DNA of 6,047 bases, from assembly GCA_023511325.1 (NCBI GenBank), contig JAIMBU010000199.1, positions 1-6,047 of the forward strand. The letters are read 5' to 3'. The stretch is from Gorillibacterium sp. (GTDB lineage Bacteria > Bacillota > Bacilli > Paenibacillales > NBRC-103111). This document shows positions 1 through 3,959 of the stretch, one piece after another. Every line of letters starts with the position of its first letter. Position 1 is the first letter of the stretch. The translations under genes and the position numbers were made by a program. A model generated the notes under the pieces. The model was not told the origin of the DNA, searched no databases, and worked only from the letters and a program-made list of their open reading frames with translations.

Positions 1-1913
1 GCAGCAATCAGCTCACCGATTCGTTTTTGCACCTTCATCCAAGGAAGAAGTAGGGTTGCATCCGGTTGGGTGAGCTTTCCTCTGGTGAGAGTAATGCCCT
101 TGCTGTCATGTCCTTCGTCAATATCGCTGCCTATAATGGCAGGGTAGCGCCCGCCGATACGATATTCATTTTTCAGGAAAGCGGCCGTTTCTTTCGCAGA
201 GGCGTTGGATTGATATTGCAGATAGATCCGGTACTTTCCGTGCTCTACGCCGCTGCCCCGCTGCAAAATGAGGTCAATGGCTTCCTGGGGAATTAAAAAA
301 GCGGAGGTTTTTTCGTCCTCCGCCAGTTCGATGAAAGTGATTTGCTGCTGCATCGTGGTCATTGCCGATGGTTCATCCAGAAATTCATTCAACAGAATCA
401 TGCTGCCAAAATGAGCGGAAATGACGCTCCAAGCATAGTAGGCTTGGGAGGTTCTTGCAGAATAGCTGCCCTCCCAAAGGTGGAGAACGTTTTGATAGGT
501 TTTGTAACCGACGCGCTGATTTTCACCGAGGAGCAGCTCTGTATAGTCGTTGTTAAAAATGCTTTTAATGTATTCGGTACGCTCGTGTTCATCCTCTTGG
601 GTCGCATAAAAAGCCGCGATTTCTTGTTGTGTGGCTTTCAAGCGCGGGGTAGTCCGGAGAAGTTGATTAATCAGCGGCGTAGAATGAAAAAACGGAAGAC
701 TGTTGTCCTCCGTTCTTCGGTCATGCCATGCTAATCCTAATGATAAATCAGTTCCACCAGCACCATTTCCTCTGCTGAATGCCGCAGATTGTTCATATGT
801 CCCGTCCAGCCCATCGGGTCGGTCGCTTTGTCCGGCGCTGGATGGTTCTTCAACAGTTCCGCTGTCATTCTCTCCATGCGTTCTCTCGCTGTCCGGTCGA
901 TCTCCGCCAGATGGCTGTTCAAGCTGCCCGAAAGCATCAGGTTGGCGTAGATCCCTTTCCGGTAGTTTTTCAGATAGCTTTTGCGCAATATCCCATATTT
1001 GCCGATGTGCGTCTCTTCCTCCGGTAACGTCAGGTCGGGAAGCAGGTAATCGCCCTGCTGCGTGTAAGTCAGTTCCATGTTCACCATGCCTTTCCTCTTG
1101 GTTTCTGCTTTCATTGTGTGACACATCCTGTTTTTTTTCAATTGTGCGGTTTTGTTTTTTCTCCGCAGCCTGCAGTTCCTTGACCACTTCCCCAATATTC
1201 CGCAGGAGCATTTCGGTTATATCGCTGGTGGCGGCTCCCAGGTGGGAAGAGGTATCCAGCGTATTGAAGTTGATAACACCTTGAAAATCCTCATAGGTCA
1301 GGTACTCGTCGGCAGGATAACCGCAGCGGATTAAAGTCATGTAGGCCACAGAGCTTTTGAGAGCTTCCCGGAAAATAACCTTTACATTTAAATCATCCAG
1401 TTCCTCCAGCAAGCTGTTTTCCCGGGAGTCGAGCAGATCGGAGAAATAATCAGGGAAATTGTCCTCGACGGCATTATAGGCAGCGGAAAGGAGGGAGGCG
1501 GGCAAACTGCTTTTATCGTTCAGTTCGCCAAAGCGATGTTCCAGTTTTTCGGTCACAGCTTCGCTATACCTGTCGCGCATCGCCCAAAGGGTAACCGGAC
1601 GGTTCTGACGGCTGTTGGTGTCGGACACATCGAACACATAGCGCAGGGCTAAGTGGTTGCCCCGGTCATCCAGAAGGGCGATGCCCTTTGCGCCCCGGTT
1701 TATCCAGCGGCCCAACTTTTGGTTCCATAGCTCAATTTCAGCACAAGCGGTTGCGTCCGGGCGCTGCGCGTAAATCAGCAATTGATCTTGAAACGGGTAT
1801 TTATAGTTCCATGCCGCCGTTTTCAGAAAGGCAGTCCAGTTGAGAGGGCTGTTCACGATGGCCTGGGTCGTCCTTGCCGAAAGCTCGGCAATCAGCTGCG
1901 GTTTGGTTGCCAA
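1..1913 (-). CDS. Giant polyvalent ICE protein, N-terminal part (ArdC-like region; helicase/methylase-type family), 3' end outside window
   Basis: The frame is open without a stop from TTG 1913 to the left edge (637 residues). The TTG start is supported by AAGGAGGG 8 bases upstream and by an in-frame TAA only two codons before it. Residues 18-97 contain N-W-T-A-F-L, LLIYAQRPDA, W-N-Q-K-L-G-R-W-I-N-R-G-A-K-G-I and a following beta strand. The W-x-x-L-G-R-x-V/I-x-x-G-x-K-G-I pattern resembles the N-terminal region of ArdC/LtrC-type antirestriction proteins. A mostly helical region follows to about 240. Residues 241-408 are low-complexity and hydrophilic (G, S, P, D, E, R), coincide with the nested tnpV, and include the family-like G-R-L-P-x-S-R-P-D. 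Beyond 409 a folded region resumes with HSTPLINQ, L-L-G-E-N-Q-R-V-G-Y, AFLKNEYRIGGR and a final W-M-K-V-Q-K-R-I. In my knowledge these blocks begin very large (about 2000 aa or more) SNF2-helicase/N6-methylase proteins of Clostridia ICEs. The catalytic domains are not in the window, so that is inference. Confidence 0.85.
   Translation of the reverse strand, partial: MATKPQLIAELSARTTQAIVNSPLNWTAFLKTAAWNYKYPFQDQLLIYAQRPDATACAEIELWNQKLGRWINRGAKGIALLDDRGNHLALRYVFDVSDTNSRQNRPVTLWAMRDRYSEAVTEKLEHRFGELNDKSSLPASLLSAAYNAVEDNFPDYFSDLLDSRENSLLEELDDLNVKVIFREALKSSVAYMTLIRCGYPADEYLTYEDFQGVINFNTLDTSSHLGAATSDITEMLLRNIGEVVKELQAAEKKQNRTIEKKQDVSHNESRNQEERHGEHGTDLHAAGRLPASRPDVTGGRDAHRQIWDIAQKLSEKLPERDLRQPDAFGQLEQPSGGDRPDSERTHGENDSGTVEEPSSAGQSDRPDGLDGTYEQSAAFSRGNGAGGTDLSLGLAWHDRRTEDNSLPFFHSTPLINQLLRTTPRLKATQQEIAAFYATQEDEHERTEYIKSIFNNDYTELLLGENQRVGYKTYQNVLHLWEGSYSARTSQAYYAWSVISAHFGSMILLNEFLDEPSAMTTMQQQITFIELAEDEKTSAFLIPQEAIDLILQRGSGVEHGKYRIYLQYQSNASAKETAAFLKNEYRIGGRYPAIIGSDIDEGHDSKGITLTRGKLTQPDATLLLPWMKVQKRIGELIA
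737..1087 (-). CDS. tnpV: Transposon-encoded protein TnpV, nested in the +1 frame of the giant gene
   Basis: The 116-residue product matches what I know of TnpV (the Tn4451-associated family), whose molecular role is not settled; a part in element excision or regulation has been suggested. Visible family-like blocks are ELTYTQQGDYLLPDLTLP (residues 5-22), IGKYGILRKSYLK (28-40), L-S-G-S-L-N-S-H-L-A-E-I-D (52-64), a charged helix to about 80, and DPMGW...MNN...AEEMVLVELIY (90-115). Length is normal for the family. The ATG at 1087 has AGAGG 6 bases upstream. ATG 1078 (MELTYTQQ) and ATG 1114 are alternatives, and the frame stays open upstream to a TTG at 1195. The gene ends with TAG at 737-739. 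The whole gene lies inside the giant gene (host residues about 276-393), whose frame is uninterrupted. The nested frame has ordinary hydrophobic-core composition, while the host frame there is low-complexity, so TnpV looks like the constrained frame. Confidence 0.8.
   Translation of the reverse strand: MVNMELTYTQQGDYLLPDLTLPEEETHIGKYGILRKSYLKNYRKGIYANLMLSGSLNSHLAEIDRTARERMERMTAELLKNHPAPDKATDPMGWTGHMNNLRHSAEEMVLVELIYH
1094..1098 (-). promoter_or_regulatory. Internal ribosome site for nested tnpV
   Basis: AGAGG on the minus strand, followed by AAAGGC, precedes ATG 1085-1087 by 6 bases. It is weaker than the AGGAGG sites of neighbouring genes but well spaced. It implies internal initiation on the mRNA of the giant gene. 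Confidence 0.5.
1131..1138 (-). other. A8 run, possible slippage site upstream of tnpV
   Basis: Eight consecutive A in the transcript (codons GAA AAA AAA of the giant gene) lie 44 bases before tnpV ATG 1087, inside the stretch where both frames are open. Loss of one A by polymerase slippage would move reading from the host frame into the tnpV frame. Use of the site is unproven. Confidence 0.3.
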
Positions 1914-1920
1914 CGTTTAG

Positions 1921-1928
1921 CCCTCCTT
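1921..1928 (-). promoter_or_regulatory. Ribosome binding site for the giant gene's TTG start
   Basis: AAGGAGGG on the minus strand lies 8 bases before TTG 1911-1913 and overlaps the TAA stop of the 159-aa gene. No ATG or GTG is available nearby in this frame, and a TAA at 1917-1919 closes it upstream, so the TTG is the only good choice. Confidence 0.8.
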
Positions 1929-2406
1929 ATCGTTCCGGCCCATGCCGTTTCTTTGGGGGAATGGTTTGCGCCTGTCCTTCTCCATTTTTTTCCGGCAGCC
2001 GTTCTCTTTCTTTTGGGTAGCAATAGACATAGAAATATTCGTCCACATGCAGGGAGCAGCGGATGTAGTAGCGGTAATGGTCGGTGTTTAGCCTGAATCC
2101 ATACATTTGTGGATCGACAGCGCCCTTCATTCTGGCTTTTGAATGCTGATGGCAGTAGGCTTCCATACTGCTGTAATCTCTCAGCAGGTCTTCCCGTAGA
2201 CGGGTCATGGCAGCGGCAATGTCGGCCTTAAATTCCGGCGTGTTTAGCTCTGTCTGATGCTCCCACCAGGTATGCCAAAATTCCGTGCCCACATGTCCAA
2301 AATCGCCCCGCAGATGGCCGATGCAGCCAAGCTCCATGTCCTTTTCCGGGTTTGAATAGAACAGAGGGGTCTCCTCATAAGTAAGCGCAGTGACTTCCGA
2401 CTCCAT
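1927..2406 (-). CDS. Conserved ICE accessory protein (159 aa), function unknown
   Basis: The protein is soluble and rich in aromatic residues, His and Asp/Glu. Visible motifs are GHLRGDFG (about 29-36), E-F-W-H-T-W-W-E-H (42-50), an A-A-M-T-R-L-R-E-D helix, a H-S-K-A-R-M-K-G segment and a C-terminal Y-G-F-R-L-N-T-D-H-Y-R-Y-Y strand pair. It ends in a basic tail, PPKKRHGPER. I recall similar sequences next to giant helicase-type genes of Tn1549-like ICEs, but no biochemical role. The ATG at 2406 has AGGAGG 8 bases upstream, overlapping the preceding stop. Its own TAA overlaps the ribosome site of the giant gene downstream. The first residues (MESEV) resemble those of the 99-aa protein (MEQEI), although the proteins are otherwise unrelated by eye. 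Confidence 0.8.
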   Translation of the reverse strand: MESEVTALTYEETPLFYSNPEKDMELGCIGHLRGDFGHVGTEFWHTWWEHQTELNTPEFKADIAAAMTRLREDLLRDYSSMEAYCHQHSKARMKGAVDPQMYGFRLNTDHYRYYIRCSLHVDEYFYVYCYPKERERLPEKNGEGQAQTIPPKKRHGPER

Positions 2407-2414
2407 CGCTCATT

Positions 2415-2424
2415 CCTCCTAACG
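2415..2424 (-). repeat. Stop/ribosome-site junction repeat, copy 2
   Basis: This is identical to copy 1 (CGTTAGGAGG) and joins the 99-aa and 159-aa genes. A related form, CGATAAGGAGG at 1922-1932, joins the 159-aa gene to the giant gene. Confidence 0.8.
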
Positions 2425-2718
2425 CTCCGGCTCATGCTTTTTCGTAGGGAGCTGCCGCGCCGCTGTTTCACGCGAAGCTTGTTCCTGCCGGAGACTTTTT
2501 AGCTCATGGATTTCAGCCAACGAACGATTGCATAAATCCTCCAGCGCAGTCAGGCGATCATCCAGATAGTGCCCCCAAAAGTAGCCTTTTTCACCTTTTC
2601 TGCATTTCCAAGTAACGAACTGCACAGGCACTTCCTTACGCTGTCCGATAACAAATTCCGTATTTCCCACGGTCAGCCGGTCGGTGATCATATACCCGGC
2701 ATGGATTTCCTGCTCCAT
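2419..2718 (-). CDS. Small conserved ICE accessory protein (99 aa), function unknown
   Basis: The first part (about residues 8-50) is a beta-rich domain with Y-M-I-T-D, V-G-N-T-E-F-V-I-G, FVTWKC and Y-F-W-G-H-Y. It ends in a charged helix (about 53-80, likely coiled coil) and a basic tail, PTKKHEPER. A Y-x-I-T-D...EFV-G...FVTW...YFWGHY pattern is one I associate with small hypothetical proteins in Clostridia ICEs, but I know of no assigned activity. The ATG at 2718 has AGGAGG 9 bases upstream, and that site overlaps the upstream TAG stop, so translation is coupled. It is cytoplasmic by composition. Aromatic residues in a small beta domain could bind nucleic acid or protein; this is inference. 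Confidence 0.8.
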   Translation of the reverse strand: MEQEIHAGYMITDRLTVGNTEFVIGQRKEVPVQFVTWKCRKGEKGYFWGHYLDDRLTALEDLCNRSLAEIHELKSLRQEQASRETAARQLPTKKHEPER

Positions 2719-2727
2719 CGCCTACAG

Positions 2728-2737
2728 CCTCCTAACG
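2728..2737 (-). repeat. Stop/ribosome-site junction repeat, copy 1
   Basis: The minus strand reads CGTTAGGAGG, which combines the last codon (Arg), the TAG stop of the 202-aa gene and the AGGAGG ribosome site of the 99-aa gene. The same ten bases recur at 2415-2424, and both copies are followed within a few bases by GCGATGGAG. Confidence 0.8.
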
Positions 2738-3340
2738 TTCCTGTTCCTGTTTTTTGTGCTTCGGTTGCCTTTCGGCCTGCAGCTGCGTTAACCGTTCCTT
2801 AGCCCAATTAGGCATATGCTCCGGCTTGAGCGTACCCAAAATATCCTCCCGGTTCCAGCGGGACTCCTTACCCGAATAGAGGTTGGTGGTGTACACCGCC
2901 CGGCCCCTGGAATGAGCTGCAGTACCAAACCCTCCGGTCGCCAGTACAAGCTGTTTGTCGGCGGTCTGGTATTCAGGCCGCAGGCGATTTAGACGGATCA
3001 CCACGACCTGATTTTCAATGGATTGCCCGTGGTCATCGGGATTGCACTGCTCCAGCGTAAAGGGCTGCAAAGGAACGGCGATTTTATCCTGTTCCGCTTT
3101 GGTAAATTCAAGCTGGTCATTGACGCGGCTGGTGAATTCGGACATCATTTGCAGATAGTCCGTACCTTCCGTTCGGCTGAAATACTGTTCCATGCCTATC
3201 GGATTACTCGTCGTGCAGTTGCACACCAGATAAGGCCGCTCCCGGTTGGTTTCGTCCATGCAAAAAAGAATTTCACTGTGCCCAATATGGATGGCATGTT
3301 TTACCTCAAAGTGACCGACCATTCGTGTTTCGTTTTCCAT
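2732..3340 (-). CDS. Conserved ICE accessory protein of unknown function (202 aa)
   Basis: I do not recognise a named family with confidence. The protein is soluble, with no signal peptide or membrane segment. A mixed alpha/beta N-terminal half has Cys near 27, 40 and 42 (C-N-C). A second half has a conserved-looking core: V-V-I-R-L-N-R-L-R, then LATGGFG (about 133-139), TTNLYSG (about 151-157), S-R-W-N-R and a W-A-K-E-R helix. It ends in a basic tail, PKHKKQEQER. The start is the ATG at 3340: AAAGGAG lies at 3352-3358 with an 11-base spacer, and the in-frame TTG at 3361 lies upstream of that ribosome site. The tail and the downstream junction resemble those of the next two genes. The Gly-rich and NLYSG patterns resemble, to my memory, hypothetical proteins beside giant helicase genes in Clostridia ICEs. 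A role in element maintenance or host takeover is inferred from position only. Confidence 0.8.
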   Translation of the reverse strand: MENETRMVGHFEVKHAIHIGHSEILFCMDETNRERPYLVCNCTTSNPIGMEQYFSRTEGTDYLQMMSEFTSRVNDQLEFTKAEQDKIAVPLQPFTLEQCNPDDHGQSIENQVVVIRLNRLRPEYQTADKQLVLATGGFGTAAHSRGRAVYTTNLYSGKESRWNREDILGTLKPEHMPNWAKERLTQLQAERQPKHKKQEQER

Positions 3341-3351
3341 TTTTAAATGCA

Positions 3352-3358
3352 CTCCTTT
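3352..3358 (-). promoter_or_regulatory. Ribosome binding site deciding the start of the 202-aa protein
   Basis: AAAGGAG on the minus strand lies 11 bases before the ATG at 3338-3340. Because the site falls inside the longer in-frame extension that begins at TTG 3361, the shorter start is preferred. Confidence 0.7.
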
Positions 3359-3369
3359 CAAGCAGACCG

Positions 3370-3392
3370 AAGGGGACGGTTTTCCGCCCCTT
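3370..3392 (-). other. Intergenic hairpin
   Basis: In the transcript, AAGGGGCGG pairs with CCG-U-CCCCUU across an AAAA loop, giving nine base pairs with one bulged U. It lies between the stop of the 29-codon gene and the ribosome site of the next gene. No U-run follows on the transcribed strand, so it is not a convincing intrinsic terminator. It may be an mRNA stability or processing element. Confidence 0.4.
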
Positions 3393-3406
3393 TGCCGCTC
3401 GGTTTG

Positions 3407-3496
3407 TTATTTGTTTTTTTGCTTGATGCGCAGATATACCGCGCCGCCCACGATTACAAGGCACAGCACGATGGCTAAAAGGGTCTTCAGCTCCAC
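3407..3496 (-). CDS. 29-residue single-pass membrane peptide
   Basis: A GTG start at 3496 follows a near-perfect ribosome site (AAAGGAGGTG) with an 8-base spacer after AGGAGG; the gene ends at TAA 3407-3409. The product starts MELKT, has one hydrophobic helix of about 17 residues (LLAIVLCLVIVGGAVYL) and ends with a basic tail, RIKQKNK. By the positive-inside rule the C-terminus should face the cytoplasm. It lies 22 bases after the prepilin peptidase stop and 66 bases before the next gene, in the same operon. It lacks the leader-plus-Gly/Glu pattern of a prepilin, so I do not call it a pilin. Its function is unknown; a small accessory membrane subunit of the surface module is one possibility. 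The strong ribosome site and the coherent helix make it likely to be real. Confidence 0.7.
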   Translation of the reverse strand: MELKTLLAIVLCLVIVGGAVYLRIKQKNK

Positions 3497-3502
3497 AAAA
3501 AG

Positions 3503-3512
3503 CACCTCCTTT
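3503..3512 (-). promoter_or_regulatory. Strong ribosome binding site for the 29-residue membrane peptide
   Basis: On the minus strand it reads AAAGGAGGTG, an almost full match to the 16S anti-Shine-Dalgarno sequence, 8 bases (after AGGAGG) before a GTG codon. It decides that the GTG at 3496 is a genuine start although the gene is only 30 codons long. Confidence 0.8.
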
Positions 3513-3518
3513 GCTTCA

Positions 3519-3959
3519 TTAAAGAGTCAGTCCGGCGAAAGAAAAAACGCCGAGATAGACAAAAAAGCCGACGCATAAAAACACGGCTAAAGGGACGCTT
3601 CGCTGCTTTGTGACCTTGGCATACATGCAGGCAGGAGGCAGGGCGAAAAAGAGAATGAAGGCAAGGGCGTTCAGGCCAAAGCAAAATCCCATCGCCGCTG
3701 TTAGTTTTATATCACCGCCGCCCACACCGCCATATTTCAAGGCAAGGAACAGCAGGCAAAGCCCCGGCAGCAGAAATCCCGCTATCCGCTGGGTCAGGGT
3801 TGGAGCAGGTAAAAGCAAAGCGGATGCCCCGCTGATCAGCAGGACAGCAATCCATGTCCAATCGGGGATGATCCGCTTTTTCAGGTCCATAATGGCCGCC
3901 CACAGGAGGGGAACAGCACAAAGCAGCAGCACCATATCAATTGCCGGTGGTGACATCAT
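3519..3959 (-). CDS. Prepilin peptidase, A24 family (short TadV/CpaA-like form)
   Basis: The 146-residue product would be an integral membrane aspartic protease that cleaves the leader of type IV or Flp/Tad prepilins at the cytoplasmic face. About five hydrophobic segments are visible, near residues 10-25, 34-50, 59-78, 86-113 and 122-141. Both catalytic aspartates are present: Asp25 in MDLKKRIIPDW and Asp83 in the GxGD motif, GGGDIKL. It lacks the N-terminal methyltransferase domain of PilD-type enzymes, as usual for the short TadV/CpaA form. The start used is the first of two adjacent ATGs, overlapping the upstream gene by 23 bases without a clear ribosome site. An ATG at 3933-3935 (residue 9), one base past the upstream stop, is an equally plausible start and gives a more typical N-terminus. 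Either way translation is probably coupled. No prepilin gene is visible here; it may lie upstream. Confidence 0.85.
   Translation of the reverse strand: MMSPPAIDMVLLLCAVPLLWAAIMDLKKRIIPDWTWIAVLLISGASALLLPAPTLTQRIAGFLLPGLCLLFLALKYGGVGGGDIKLTAAMGFCFGLNALAFILFFALPPACMYAKVTKQRSVPLAVFLCVGFFVYLGVFSFAGLTL

Noticed and set aside
737..1195. TnpV as a 152-residue protein starting at TTG 1195.
   Set aside because: The extra N-terminal residues are an unusual Arg/Lys/Asn-rich stretch not expected in the family, and no ribosome site precedes 1195. The ATG at 1087 (or 1078) fits better.
703..1284. 193-codon open frame on the plus strand opposite tnpV and the linker.
   Set aside because: It is antisense to two overlapping minus-strand frames. 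Its product is Ser/Pro/Cys-rich with no domain pattern, and it is best explained as a by-product of the doubly constrained sequence.
1..1913. Giant gene as a pseudogene broken by frameshifts around tnpV.
   Set aside because: Codon-by-codon reading shows no stop from TTG 1913 to the left edge, and family-like blocks on both sides of the overlap are in the same frame. The apparent break is the nested tnpV frame.
3341..3361. Seven-residue N-terminal extension of the 202-aa protein from TTG 3361.
   Set aside because: The AAAGGAG ribosome site lies within this extension, so initiation at ATG 3340 is more likely.
3370..3392. Intrinsic transcription terminator.
   Set aside because: The stem is not followed by a U-run on the transcribed strand, and the next gene begins only about 30 bases later in the same direction.
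3407..3496. The 29-residue peptide as a Flp-type prepilin substrate of the adjacent peptidase.
   Set aside because: It has no basic leader followed by a Gly-Phe/Glu cleavage context; its basic residues are at the C-terminus, opposite to a prepilin.
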